Source: an uncultured Kiritimatiellota bacterium
GTDB taxonomy: Bacteria; Verrucomicrobiota; Kiritimatiellia; RFP12; DVOR01
Direction of reading: 5' to 3'
Assembly: GCA_944389945.1 (NCBI GenBank)
Contig: CALXOF010000005.1
Coordinates: 93,215 to 157,214, forward strand
Length of the DNA: 64,000 nt
Shown: positions 43,067 to 51,784 of the stretch, one piece after another
How the letters are laid out: each line of letters opens with the position of its first letter
How positions within the stretch are numbered: the first letter of the stretch is position 1
Notes under the pieces: model-generated
Databases searched by the model: none
What the model was told of the DNA's origin: nothing
The model's input: the letters and a program-made list of their open reading frames with translations, nothing else
Program-made: the position numbers and the translations under genes

Positions 43067-43492
43067 CCAAAACCTCCCGTAGTTGATTGTAATAAAACGG
43101 CTCTTCGTCATTTTGAATGGGTTCCTCGATTGCTTATAAAAATAGATTGAATATTGCCCCTTTACTTTTTCGACAATTCAATAACTCCTGCATAAAGGGG
43201 CAAGTGCCTGTGTGGAGCACGGGGAGTTTGAGGGATGCGCAAACCCCTCAAAATCACCTTTTTGTCAACCTACCCACTCAATTTGGCGAAGAATCACCAA
43301 GGCAAAGAAATCCTTGAACATCCACTTGCAAGCGTGAACGCACTTACACGCGTGAATGGAGAAAAGTCCAAGAAGGTAATCTTTTCTATAATCACACTTT
43401 CCCACCCCTACGTCTTCGCGGAAACACCCTCGAGAACGTGTATCTGCGGCGATGTGCGTGGTTTGATACACTAAAGGGTGAAAGGGAACGGC
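43067..43492. other. Intergenic region without a supported gene
   Basis: About 425 bp of lower-GC sequence between the divergent leader copy 3 and the fucosyltransferase gene. A 79-codon open frame (43235-43474) shows no family resemblance and overlaps the likely promoter (TACACT near 43466), so I do not call it. Confidence 0.4.
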
Positions 43493-44458
43493 ATGATTTA
43501 CATCCAATTCATACCAAAGACGCGAATCGGTAATTGGCTTTTCCAGATTGGTGCGGCAATGTCCACCGGGCAGGAAGTCGCCATGTATTGCGTGGAAAGT
43601 GAAGAAGTCCTACGCTATGTGAAGGCGCGACTTGAGGCGTTTTTCCCTAGAATGCGATATGTGCTGACGGTGCCGCCGAGCGTGCGCCGCTGGGATGGAC
43701 CCACATTTGAGTATGTTCCCTTTCCGCCGGAATTGCGTGAGGGGGATTGGCTCTTCTGTAGGCACCATCAATCGTGGCAGTATCTGGAGCCGCCCGCGGG
43801 GCAGACACGGACACCGTTCCGTGATGCGCTTGCTGTGCCGCGGGAACGAGAGGTTTTCCTACGAGCCGCTTATCCATGCCTGGACACGGCGTGTTGCGTG
43901 GGAATATCGGTACGGCGCGGGGATTATCTGAAGATTGAGCATATCCTCCCCTTTGTGGGGCGAGATTTCCTGCGTCGTGCGGTGCTGATGTTTCCGCAAG
44001 CAACGGCCTTTTTGATAGGGAGTGACGATTTACCTTGGTGCCGTAGATTCTTCACGTCCAAACACTTCCCCGGCCGGACATTTGCCTTTTTGGAAACGTC
44101 TCCGACGGACACGCTCTACGGCCAGGCGCTTTGCCGCCACAACGTCATCAGCAACAGTACGTTCTCCTGGTGGGGTGCGTGGATGAATCCGCACCCAGAC
44201 AAGATTGTCGTGGCGCCGTCGCATTGGTGTGGTTTCGGGTACCGCGGGTTCCGTGCCATCTTCAGCGGCGCTTTCGTTAACGAGTGGCGTAATCTGTACG
44301 ATCCCAGAACGGTGCTCATCGACAATCCTTATACACCGTTGCAATTCCTCAAGGCGTTAGTACAATATTGCTCGCCCCTGCGTCTATGTTACCACATAGA
44401 CGTCTTACGGACGTGGATGGAGCACCGTTCCAAGCGAGACCTACTCTGTAAAGAGTGA
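43493..44458 (+). CDS. Alpha-1,2-fucosyltransferase-like glycosyltransferase (GT11)
   Basis: A 321-residue GT11-type enzyme that transfers fucose from GDP-fucose to a glycan. The family's three regions are present: RIGNWLFQIGAAMSTG, the donor-binding VGISVRRGDYLKIEH, and NVISNSTFSWWGAWMNPHPD. It is cytoplasmic or loosely membrane-associated. The start ATG 43493 has AAGGGA before it. It is a single gene with its own promoter. The acceptor is unknown. Confidence 0.88.
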   Translation: MIYIQFIPKTRIGNWLFQIGAAMSTGQEVAMYCVESEEVLRYVKARLEAFFPRMRYVLTVPPSVRRWDGPTFEYVPFPPELREGDWLFCRHHQSWQYLEPPAGQTRTPFRDALAVPREREVFLRAAYPCLDTACCVGISVRRGDYLKIEHILPFVGRDFLRRAVLMFPQATAFLIGSDDLPWCRRFFTSKHFPGRTFAFLETSPTDTLYGQALCRHNVISNSTFSWWGAWMNPHPDKIVVAPSHWCGFGYRGFRAIFSGAFVNEWRNLYDPRTVLIDNPYTPLQFLKALVQYCSPLRLCYHIDVLRTWMEHRSKRDLLCKE

Positions 44459-44652
44459 GCGTTTGGGAGATTTAGATTACAAAGTGGAACATTGTGCAAG
44501 CCTTCCGTATATTTGAAGTCCAAAAGGGAAAAGATGTGAAGGGTCGCTAGGCTCATAAGGGTGTAGGGTGCGTGCACCAACACATCGCCTCTTTTGTAGC
44601 CGGTAAACTTCTCCTCACAATATCGCCCATTTTTCAGAACGCTCCGCTGTGG

Positions 44653-44658
44653 TATACT
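44653..44658 (+). promoter_or_regulatory. TATACT promoter of the GT8 gene
   Basis: TATACT lies 23 nt before ATG 44682, and GGAG at 44671-44674 forms a Shine-Dalgarno, so this transcript has a short leader. Nothing else is visible in the gap 44459-44652. Confidence 0.55.
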
Positions 44659-44681
44659 TACCCTATTCATGGAGAATCCCC

Positions 44682-45707
44682 ATGCCTGCAACACAAGACA
44701 AACTGCATTTGGTCTATACATCGGACGTCCATTACGTCCTCTTCACAGAGGTCTCCATTCGCTCCGCGTACGTGAAAGCGGCGCGGCCTGAGAACTTGGT
44801 TACCCATGTCTTCGACTGTGGCATTCCAGACGCAGACTGGGACGCCTTTGCCAAGCGCCTTGAGGCCACGCTACCTACCCCCCCCCATCTAGTGCGTCAC
44901 CGGATTGACATGACGCGCTATCAAGCGTTGCGTATGTGGAAGGGGCGCAGCCTGGCGACTTATACACGTCTAAGTCCAGCAAGTATCCTCTCGAATTTGG
45001 ACTGGATTCTCTTCGTCGATGGGGATACTTTGTTCATGGATGATCCGGAGGTGTTGTTGGCAAGCCGGAACGAAAACGCAGCATTGGTCGGTTACTTGGA
45101 CACGGAGGCAGAGGAGAACTTTAAACGCCCTTGGTATGCCGAGCATGGACGCGTTTTGCTGGAACGAAAAGGACCTTATGTCTGTTGCGGTGTTGTTTTG
45201 ATGAACCTAAAATGGTTTCGTGAACATGATGCGGAGGCTCGTTGCCTGCAACTCATGGAGGAGTGCCCCGATGCGCCGTTCGTTGACCAAGATGTCCTTA
45301 ACATCGTCTGTGCGGGCCATACTGCAATTTTGCCGGAGGGTTGGGGTACCTATGGCTTTCTCTATTGGAAACATCCAATCGCCTACTATAAATGTATCCA
45401 CTATACAGGTGTCGTCCCTTGGGCGCAAGGGTTTTCTTGGCGCGTGGGCTACCTGGACATCGCGGCCGTGTGGGTCTATAGTGCTCGGGCGTTGATGGGG
45501 TTACCAATCCGCGACTTGGTGCGCAAGCCACTGTGGCAATGGACCTTGGGGCGGGCCTACACGCGCTTGATGGGAGCCGCCATGGCATGTGCCTCCGCGT
45601 TGCCCATCGTTGGGCGACGGTTCATGCGTTACCGCGCGCTCTTCTTTACACGCGCAGAACGCCGACGATTCTATAGCCCCAAGTACTGGGAACACAAGGG
45701 GCGTTGA
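44682..45707 (+). CDS. GT8-like glycosyltransferase with C9 tract
   Basis: A 341-residue GT-A enzyme. LHLVYTSDVHYVLFTEVSIR is the nucleotide-binding start, WILFVDGDTLFMDD carries the metal-binding DGD, and PFVDQDVLNIV and KCIHYTGVV are also GT8-like. It probably transfers glucose or galactose to the surface glycan. A run of nine C (44878-44886) falls early in the gene and is in frame as given. Loss or gain of one base would truncate the product. Confidence 0.83.
   Translation: MPATQDKLHLVYTSDVHYVLFTEVSIRSAYVKAARPENLVTHVFDCGIPDADWDAFAKRLEATLPTPPHLVRHRIDMTRYQALRMWKGRSLATYTRLSPASILSNLDWILFVDGDTLFMDDPEVLLASRNENAALVGYLDTEAEENFKRPWYAEHGRVLLERKGPYVCCGVVLMNLKWFREHDAEARCLQLMEECPDAPFVDQDVLNIVCAGHTAILPEGWGTYGFLYWKHPIAYYKCIHYTGVVPWAQGFSWRVGYLDIAAVWVYSARALMGLPIRDLVRKPLWQWTLGRAYTRLMGAAMACASALPIVGRRFMRYRALFFTRAERRRFYSPKYWEHKGR
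44878..44886. repeat. C9 homopolymer tract in the GT8 gene
   Basis: Nine consecutive C lie about 200 bp into the coding sequence, in the ON frame here. Confidence 0.85.
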
Positions 45708-45854
45708 CGCGCGTCTATCCGCGGCCGCACCGTCCTCCTCGTCGACGACGTCCTCACCTCCAGCGCCACCTGTGACGCCTGCGCCCACGTCCTCCGCGCT
45801 TCCGCCGTCAAACGCGTCTACGTCCTCGTCCTCCTCCGCCCCCTCTTCCTCTAA
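45708..45854 (+). pseudogene. ComF-family phosphoribosyltransferase, 3' remnant
   Basis: A 48-codon open stretch starting directly after the GT8 stop reads IRGRTVLLVDDVLTSSATCD, then AHVLRASAVKRVYVLVLLRP, then stop. VLLVDDVLTSSAT is the PRPP-binding motif of ComF/GntX proteins. The first three quarters of the gene are missing. It marks where the glycan locus was joined to the older chromosome. Confidence 0.75.
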
Positions 45855-45872
45855 AGGTGGCAGTGCCGCCCT

Positions 45873-45985
45873 GGAGAACAGAAAACGGGAAACAGAACGC
45901 CCCTGCGGGGCGACGGGTGAGACGCTGTACAACGTGGCGTCAGCCGCAAAGGCCAAACTTCCAAACTTCTAAACTTCCAAGCTCC
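45873..45985. repeat. GAGAAC repeat plus AAACTTCC words
   Basis: GAGAACAGAAAACGGGAAAC with the CGCCCCTGCGGGGCG hairpin (45873-45914) is followed by CCAAACTTCCAAACTTCTAA words (45954-45985), up to the azlD stop. Confidence 0.65.
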
Positions 45986-45987
45986 CT

Positions 45988-46293
45988 CTAGAAAAGGGAT
46001 TCGGTGAGCCAGACGGCGAGGGAGGCGAGGGCGGCGGCAAGGAGGAGTCCGCGGCCCAGGGCGGCGGTGACGGCGGCAATCAGGAAGCCGACGATGCCGG
46101 AGAGGAGGTGCGGGGTGGCCGTGAGGGCGGCGGGGATGGTCATGGCCGCGAGGGTGGCGTAGGGGACGTAGTAAAGGAAGGAGCGGAAGCGGAGGTTACG
46201 GATTTCGTGCCGGAGGAGGACGAGGGGAAGGAGGCGGATGGCGTAGGTGACGCCGGCCATGACGGCAATGTAGAGCCAGATGCGGTCAGTCAT
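45988..46293 (-). CDS. azlD: AzlD-type branched-chain amino acid export subunit
   Basis: A 101-residue membrane protein with three to four hydrophobic helices (WLYIAVMAGVTYAIRLLPLV, the YVPYATLAAMTIPAAL region, and GIVGFLIAAVTAALGRG). Together with AzlC it forms an exporter of branched-chain amino acids or related compounds. ATG 46293 lies inside the end of azlC (8-bp overlap), so the two are co-translated. Confidence 0.87.
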   Translation of the reverse strand: MTDRIWLYIAVMAGVTYAIRLLPLVLLRHEIRNLRFRSFLYYVPYATLAAMTIPAALTATPHLLSGIVGFLIAAVTAALGRGLLLAAALASLAVWLTESLF

Positions 46294-47005
46294 GGCGGGC
46301 CTCTTTGTCTTTGAGGGGGAAGAGCCAGGCGGCGGCCCCGGCAATGAGAAGGGTGACAATCACGACACGCATCCCTTCGCTAAGCGCTGCGGTCCAGGGC
46401 GCGAAGGCAAGGGCGGCGGAGAGGGCGGCAGCGGCAAGGGAGACCACCAGGACACGGCGGTCGTCCCGGGCGGCGGGGACGACGATGGCGATGAACATGG
46501 CGAAGAGAGCCATGGAGAGCGCGTTGGAGACGGAGTCGGGGAGGACGTCGCCGGCGATGGCGCCCAGGAGGGAACCGCCGGCCCAGCCGGGCCATGCGGC
46601 GGCAATGAGGCCGTAGGAATAGGCGGGGCGGAGGCGACCGGGAGCGGCGACGCTGACGGCGAAAATCTCGTCGGTCACGCCAAAGGCGATGAACCAGCGA
46701 TGCCAGAAGGGGACGCCGGGGGCGAGCTTCTGGGAGATGGCGCAGGACATGAGGCAGTAGCGGAGGTTGATGACGAGCTGGGTGAGGGCCATGGCGGCGA
46801 GGGCTCCGCCGACCTTGATGACGCCGAGGCCGGCGAACTGGCCCGCGCTGGTGAGGTTACTGCCGGAGAGGGCAAAGGTCTGGAAGGCATCGAGTCCGAC
46901 GGCGACGGCCTGGATGCCGAAGGCGAAGGAGACGGCGAAGTAGCCCGCGCCAATGGGGAGGCCATCGCGGAGGCCGCGGAAGAAAAGGAGGGCGGAGCGA
47001 CTCAT
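46286..47005 (-). CDS. azlC: AzlC-type branched-chain amino acid export subunit
   Basis: A 239-residue membrane protein. FFRGLRDGLPIGAGYFAVSF, then FAFGIQAVAVG, then ALTQLVINLRYCLMSCAIS and FIAFGVTDEIFAVS are the AzlC signatures. It is the large permease subunit. ATG 47005 has GGAG 9 bases upstream. An in-frame GTG five codons earlier is less likely. It lies about 95 bp downstream of ribF on the same strand. Confidence 0.9.
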   Translation of the reverse strand: MSRSALLFFRGLRDGLPIGAGYFAVSFAFGIQAVAVGLDAFQTFALSGSNLTSAGQFAGLGVIKVGGALAAMALTQLVINLRYCLMSCAISQKLAPGVPFWHRWFIAFGVTDEIFAVSVAAPGRLRPAYSYGLIAAAWPGWAGGSLLGAIAGDVLPDSVSNALSMALFAMFIAIVVPAARDDRRVLVVSLAAAALSAALAFAPWTAALSEGMRVVIVTLLIAGAAAWLFPLKDKEARHD

Positions 47006-47099
47006 GCGGTGTGGCTCCACGAAAACACGAAGGTGCGCAAGGGCTCGGACGCTTCACCGCTCGTCCCTTGCGCGACCTGTCCCTTCCTGGAAAAGAGGC

Positions 47100-48005
47100 T
47101 CATTGGCAGGCCTCGAGGTCGGCGTGGATTTGGGCGCGGAGAGCATCAAGGGAAGGGAACTTGCGCTCGGGACGGATGAGGGGGGCGTCGAAGGAGAGAG
47201 TGAGGTTGGCGTCGTAGAGGTCGAGCTCGGCGCCGAGGAGGTGGGCCTCGAAGAGGGGCTCGGGCTCGCCTTTGACGCTGGGGGCGACACCGAAGTTGAC
47301 GAGAGCAGGCCAGGAGATTTCGTGGAGGATGGCCTCGGCGCGGTAGACGCCGCGTGCGAGGGGGGCCATGCGCTCGCCGGCGCGGCCAACGTAAGGGAGG
47401 TTGGCGGTGGGGACGCCGAAGGTGGGGCCGGCGAGTCCGCGGCCATGAACAACGCGGCCAGTGAAGGCCCAGGGGCGGCCGAGCATGGTGGCGGCCTCAT
47501 CGAGCGCACCGGCGGCAAGGGCGCCGCGGATGCGGGTGGAGGAGACGCGTTCGCCACGCCAGTGGGCGTAGGGGACAACGTGGACGTCGAAGCCGCGGGC
47601 GCGGAGGAAGTCGGGGTTGCCCTGGGCGCCGGCACCGAAGCGCCAGTCCTCGCCGCAGAAGACGGTCGCGCCGCGGAGGGCGGCGGCGAAGGCCTCGGCG
47701 GGAAGCGCGGCAAAGGCGGCGTCGAAGGGCTGGACGACAACGTGAGCGTCGGGGACGGCGAGGCGGAGCTGGCGGAGGATGGCCTCGCGATCCATGAGGA
47801 GACCGGGGGCGTGCGCGGGGTCGAGCAGAGAAAGCGGGGAACCGGCGAAGGTGAGGACCCAGGCGGGACGTCCCGCGGCGGCGGCGAAGTCGGCCATGGC
47901 ACGCAGGAGGGCACGGTGGCCGAGGTGGACACCATCGAAGGTGCCAACTGCGACGACGGCGCCGGGGGGAAGCGCGTCAAGGGTCTCGACGGGGGCGGGT
48001 TCCAT
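47100..48005 (-). CDS. ribF: Bifunctional riboflavin kinase/FAD synthetase
   Basis: A 301-residue enzyme making FMN and FAD from riboflavin. The N-terminal FAD synthetase domain has VVAVGTFDGVHLGHRALLRA and VSSTRIRGALAAG. The C-terminal kinase domain has GRVVHGRGLAGPTFGVPTAN, GVYRAEAI and NFGVAPSV. The start overlaps the truB stop (TGATG), consistent with the common nusA-infB-rbfA-truB-ribF operon. Confidence 0.95.
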   Translation of the reverse strand: MEPAPVETLDALPPGAVVAVGTFDGVHLGHRALLRAMADFAAAAGRPAWVLTFAGSPLSLLDPAHAPGLLMDREAILRQLRLAVPDAHVVVQPFDAAFAALPAEAFAAALRGATVFCGEDWRFGAGAQGNPDFLRARGFDVHVVPYAHWRGERVSSTRIRGALAAGALDEAATMLGRPWAFTGRVVHGRGLAGPTFGVPTANLPYVGRAGERMAPLARGVYRAEAILHEISWPALVNFGVAPSVKGEPEPLFEAHLLGAELDLYDANLTLSFDAPLIRPERKFPSLDALRAQIHADLEACQ

Positions 48006-48742
48006 CAGAAATTGCCGGAGAGATAGTCGGAGCAGGGGATGACGAGGCGCTCAATCTGCGGGCGGCTCATCTCGAGGAGATCGGCGAAGGGCGTGGCGCG
48101 GTCGAGCGTGACCTTGCCGGAGGCGGTGCGGCGGAGGGCGCAGAGGTGGGCGCCACAACCGAGGGTCGCGCCGAGGTCGTTGGCGAGGGTGCGGACGTAG
48201 GTGCCTTTGGAGCAGCGGACCTCGAAGTCGGCCTCGGCCTTTTCGGCGGCGGGGCGGAAGGCCGTGATCTTGAAGGCGTAGATGTGGACGAAGCGTTCCT
48301 CGCGCTCGCACTCCTCGCCGCGGACGGCCATCTTATAGAGCGGCTGGCCGGCGATCTTGACGGCGGAGTACATGGGCGGCTTCTGGAAGAGGTCGCCGAG
48401 GAAGTCGCGGGCGATGGCGTCCTCGACGGCGGCCTGGGTGAGGCCGTCGGTGGGGTGCTCGGAGAGGACGTCGCCGAGGCGGTCCTGGGTGGTGGTGGCG
48501 ACGCCGAAGCGGATGGTGCCGCGATAGGTCTTGTCGCCGCCCATGACGCGGTCGGAGATCTTGGTGCCCTTGCCCAAGAGGATGAGGAGGAGGCCGGTGG
48601 CGTCGGGGTCAAGGGTGCCGCCGTGGCCGACCTTGGCGAAGCCGAACTTGCGGCGGAGGGTCGTCACGATGACGTGCGAAGGCATGCCCGCGGGCTTGTC
48701 CACGGGGAGGATGCCATCGGGGTCAGGGAAGACGTCGTTCAC
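48005..48742 (-). CDS. truB: tRNA pseudouridine-55 synthase
   Basis: A 245-residue enzyme modifying U55 in the T-loop of tRNAs. The catalytic Asp is in VGHGGTLDPDATGLLLILLG. GILPVDKPAGMPSHVIV starts the domain, and QKPPMYSAVKIAGQPLYKMA and CSKGTYVRTLANDLG complete it. A GTG start at 48742 is chosen because it overlaps the rbfA stop and fits the family N-terminus. No in-frame ATG suits. Confidence 0.95.
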   Translation of the reverse strand: MNDVFPDPDGILPVDKPAGMPSHVIVTTLRRKFGFAKVGHGGTLDPDATGLLLILLGKGTKISDRVMGGDKTYRGTIRFGVATTTQDRLGDVLSEHPTDGLTQAAVEDAIARDFLGDLFQKPPMYSAVKIAGQPLYKMAVRGEECEREERFVHIYAFKITAFRPAAEKAEADFEVRCSKGTYVRTLANDLGATLGCGAHLCALRRTASGKVTLDRATPFADLLEMSRPQIERLVIPCSDYLSGNF

Positions 48743-49134
48743 GGGGCGGGCTCCGCGGGGGTGTCGTCGGCGTCGGAATCGTCGGCGGGCGGGGGCAGGT
48801 GGCTGAGGATGTCGAGCACACGGTCGCCCTTGGCGATGCCAACGTCCAGGCGGAAACGGAGGTGAGGGGTGAAGCGGAGCGTGAGGTTGCGGTTGATGAG
48901 CTCCTGGATCTCCTTGGCGTGCTTGGAGAGGCGCCGGAGGTACTTCGGGTGCTCGTCGGCATCGCGGATGGAGACCCAGACGGTGGCGGTGCGGAGGTTG
49001 GGGGCGCACTCGACCTTGGTCACGGTGACGCCGGCGATGTCAATCTCCGGGTCCGATTGGAGGACGCGGTAGAGGTCGTCGGCGATTTCGCGCAGGAGGA
49101 GTGCGTTGACGCGGTCCAGGCGGTTGACGGGCAT
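48739..49134 (-). CDS. rbfA: Ribosome-binding factor A
   Basis: A 131-residue KH-fold protein aiding 16S rRNA 5'-end maturation. RVNALLLREIADDLYRVL, then VTVTKVECAPNLRTATVWVS and LTLRFTPHLRFRLDVGIAKG are typical. The acidic C-terminal tail is unremarkable. It lies 9 bp after infB and overlaps truB by 4 bp. Confidence 0.93.
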   Translation of the reverse strand: MPVNRLDRVNALLLREIADDLYRVLQSDPEIDIAGVTVTKVECAPNLRTATVWVSIRDADEHPKYLRRLSKHAKEIQELINRNLTLRFTPHLRFRLDVGIAKGDRVLDILSHLPPPADDSDADDTPAEPAP

Positions 49135-49143
49135 GGGCGGGCC

Positions 49144-51780
49144 TCAGAGGGTCTTGGGGAGCTCTTCCATCTCGTAGCACTCGACGATGTCGCCTTCCTG
49201 GAAGGCCTCGAAGGAACCGAAGCCGAGTCCGCACTCCTGGGCGGGGGCGATTTCCTTGACGTCGTCCTTGAAGTGCTTCATGGTGGCGATGGGGCCATCG
49301 TAGATCTGGTGCTTGCCGCGGAAGATGCGGAACTTGCCCTTGAAGCGGAGGGTGCCATCGAGCATCTGGCAACCGGCGATCTTGCCGAGCTTGCTGATGT
49401 CGAAGACCTGGCGGACCTCGGCATGGCCGCGGACGACCTCCTTGTACTCGGGCGGGATGAGATCGAGCATGCAACGCTTGACGTGCTCGATGAGCTCGTA
49501 GATGATGCGGAAGGTGTTGATGCGCACACCGTTCTGGCGGGCCATGGCCTGGACGCCGGGCTCGCAGTTCACGCCGAAGCCGACGATGAGGGCGCCCTTG
49601 GCGCGCTGGACATCCGCCGCGGTGACGGAACCGACGCCGAAGTAAAGAATCTTGAGGGAGACCTTCTTGCTCTCGATGCCCTTGAGGCACTCGACGACGG
49701 CCTCGGCCGTGCCCTGGGTGTCGCCCTTGATGATGACATCGAGCTGGGCCTTTTCGCCGCCGGCGAGGATCTTGGTCCAGTCGGCCATGGCGGAGTTCTG
49801 GGCGGCGGAGAGGGCCTCGAGCTTGTTCTGCTCGGCGGTCTTCTCGGCGAGTTCGCGGGCGCGCTTCTCGTTGAGCATCACGCGGAACTCGGAGCCCGCC
49901 TCAGGCACGCCGGAGAGACCCGTGCACTTGACGGCGATGGAGGGGCCGGCGCTCTTGACGGGCTTGCCGCGCTCGTCAATGAGGGCGCGGACCTTGCCGT
50001 AGTACTCGCCGCAGAGGACGACGTCGCCCACGTGGAGCGTGCCGCCCTTCACCAGCAAGGTGGCCGTCGGGCCGAGGCCCTGCTCGAGCTGAGACTCGAT
50101 GACGGCGCCGTTGGCGCGGCGGTTGGGGTTGGCCTGCAACTCCATGACGTCGGCCTGGAGGAGGATGGTTTCAAGGAGATCGTCCACGCCCTGGCCGGTG
50201 ACGCCGGAGACTTCGCAGCACTCGATGTCGCCGCCCCAGGCGCTGGGGGTGAGGCCCTCGGCCTGGAGCATCTGGTAGACGCGCATGGGGTTGGCGTCGG
50301 GCTTGTCGCACTTGGTGACGGCCACGAGCATCTGGACGCCGGCGTTGCGGGCGTGCTTGATGGCCTCGCGGGTCTGCGGCATCACGCCGTCGTCGGCCGC
50401 CACGATGATGACGGCGATGTCGGTGATGTTGGCGCCGCGGGCACGCATGGACTCGAAGGCCGCGTGGCCGGGGGTGTCCACGAAGGTGATGAGGCGCTTG
50501 TTGCCGGCATCGTCGGTCTGGTCCACCTGGATGGTGTAGGCCGCGATGTGCTGGGTGATGCCGCCGGCCTCGCCCGCCGCCACGTGCGTGTGGCGGATGT
50601 AGTCCATCAGCGTGGTCTTGCCGTGGTCGACGTGGCCCAGGAAGGTCACGACCGGCGGACGGAGCTTCATGTCCTCGGGCTTGTCCTCGGGGATCTCGTC
50701 GTCGGCGTCTTCGCTCTTCAGCTGGGGCTTGCGGTCGGCGGAACGCTTGGTGCGCTCCTCGACCTCGACGGTGAAGCCGCGGGCCTCGGCGACCTTCTGG
50801 ATGATGCCGGGCTCGAGGGTCTGGTTGATGGAGGCGAGCACGTTCAGGCCCATGAGGGCCACGATGAGCTCGTTGGGGCGCATCCCCAGCAACTCGGCCA
50901 GATCCTTGACGATCATCGGCCCGTGAATCTGAAGCGTCTTGCCCTCGACGGTCGCCGCGGGGGCGGTGGGACGCGCCGGGGCGGCGGCCTGCGGACGGCC
51001 CTTCGGGGCGCGGTCCTCGCGACGACTCTTACGGTCATCGCGGCCCTTGGGCGCGCGGTCGTCACGGCGGCCCTTGTCGCCGGCGGCCTTCGCGGGCTTG
51101 GTCGGCGAAAGGCCCAGGGAGACGGGGCGCGACGGGGCGGCCGTGGGCGTGAGCGTGGGCTTGGTGGGAGAAAGGGTTGCCTTGGGCGTGGGGGTCAGCG
51201 TGGCCTTGGGCATAGAGGCCTGGGCCGGCTTGGTGGGCGAGAGGGTCGCCTTGGGCACGGAGGCCTTCGCGGGCTCCGGCTTTGCGGCGGGCTTGGCCTC
51301 GACCTTAGGCTCGGGCTTGACCTCCGGCTTGGGTTCAGGCTTGGTTTCCGCCTTGACCTCAGCCTTCGGCTCGGGCTTCACCTCGGCCTTGGGTTCGGGG
51401 GCGGGCTTTGCCTCAACGGGTTTCGGCGCGACGGGTTTGGGCGGCTTGGGCGCGGACACGGGCTTGCCGTCGCGCAGGGCCTCGGCCTCGAGGGCGATGC
51501 GGCGGTGTTCCTCGACGCCCTCGCGGTTACGCTTGGCCTCCTCGCGACGGACGGCTTCCGCCTGTTCACGGCGGGCCTTGCGCTTGGCCTCATAGTCGGC
51601 AATCAGCGTCTGCTTGTCCTGCTCGGAAAGCCCATCGGCCCAACCGCGCAGCGAAGACTCCTCGTCCGCGTCCAACTTAGCGAGCGTGGAATAGACCTCC
51701 AAGCCCAAATCTTTGGCCTGGAAGAGGACGATGCCCGCGGGAAGCCCCGCCTGTTTGGCGAAATCCGAAACCCTCATCAT
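49144..51780 (-). CDS. infB: Translation initiation factor IF-2
   Basis: An 878-residue GTPase that delivers initiator tRNA to the 30S subunit. The G domain has [23 protein letters not shown] and TKCDKPDA, followed by domains II-IV ([20 protein letters not shown] and [20 protein letters not shown]). The N-terminal IF2_N segment [20 protein letters not shown] is followed by a low-complexity linker of KPEPKAEV- and [13 protein letters not shown] repeats (about residues 100-230). It starts 4 bp after the nusA stop. The tandem ATG ATG at 51780/51777 leaves the exact start open by one codon. Confidence 0.97.
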   Translation of the reverse strand: MMRVSDFAKQAGLPAGIVLFQAKDLGLEVYSTLAKLDADEESSLRGWADGLSEQDKQTLIADYEAKRKARREQAEAVRREEAKRNREGVEEHRRIALEAEALRDGKPVSAPKPPKPVAPKPVEAKPAPEPKAEVKPEPKAEVKAETKPEPKPEVKPEPKVEAKPAAKPEPAKASVPKATLSPTKPAQASMPKATLTPTPKATLSPTKPTLTPTAAPSRPVSLGLSPTKPAKAAGDKGRRDDRAPKGRDDRKSRREDRAPKGRPQAAAPARPTAPAATVEGKTLQIHGPMIVKDLAELLGMRPNELIVALMGLNVLASINQTLEPGIIQKVAEARGFTVEVEERTKRSADRKPQLKSEDADDEIPEDKPEDMKLRPPVVTFLGHVDHGKTTLMDYIRHTHVAAGEAGGITQHIAAYTIQVDQTDDAGNKRLITFVDTPGHAAFESMRARGANITDIAVIIVAADDGVMPQTREAIKHARNAGVQMLVAVTKCDKPDANPMRVYQMLQAEGLTPSAWGGDIECCEVSGVTGQGVDDLLETILLQADVMELQANPNRRANGAVIESQLEQGLGPTATLLVKGGTLHVGDVVLCGEYYGKVRALIDERGKPVKSAGPSIAVKCTGLSGVPEAGSEFRVMLNEKRARELAEKTAEQNKLEALSAAQNSAMADWTKILAGGEKAQLDVIIKGDTQGTAEAVVECLKGIESKKVSLKILYFGVGSVTAADVQRAKGALIVGFGVNCEPGVQAMARQNGVRINTFRIIYELIEHVKRCMLDLIPPEYKEVVRGHAEVRQVFDISKLGKIAGCQMLDGTLRFKGKFRIFRGKHQIYDGPIATMKHFKDDVKEIAPAQECGLGFGSFEAFQEGDIVECYEMEELPKTL

Positions 51781-51784
51781 GCGC

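Noticed and set aside
43235..43474. A 79-codon open frame before the fucosyltransferase
   Set aside because: No recognisable domain, overlaps promoter-like sequence, and no ribosome-binding site.
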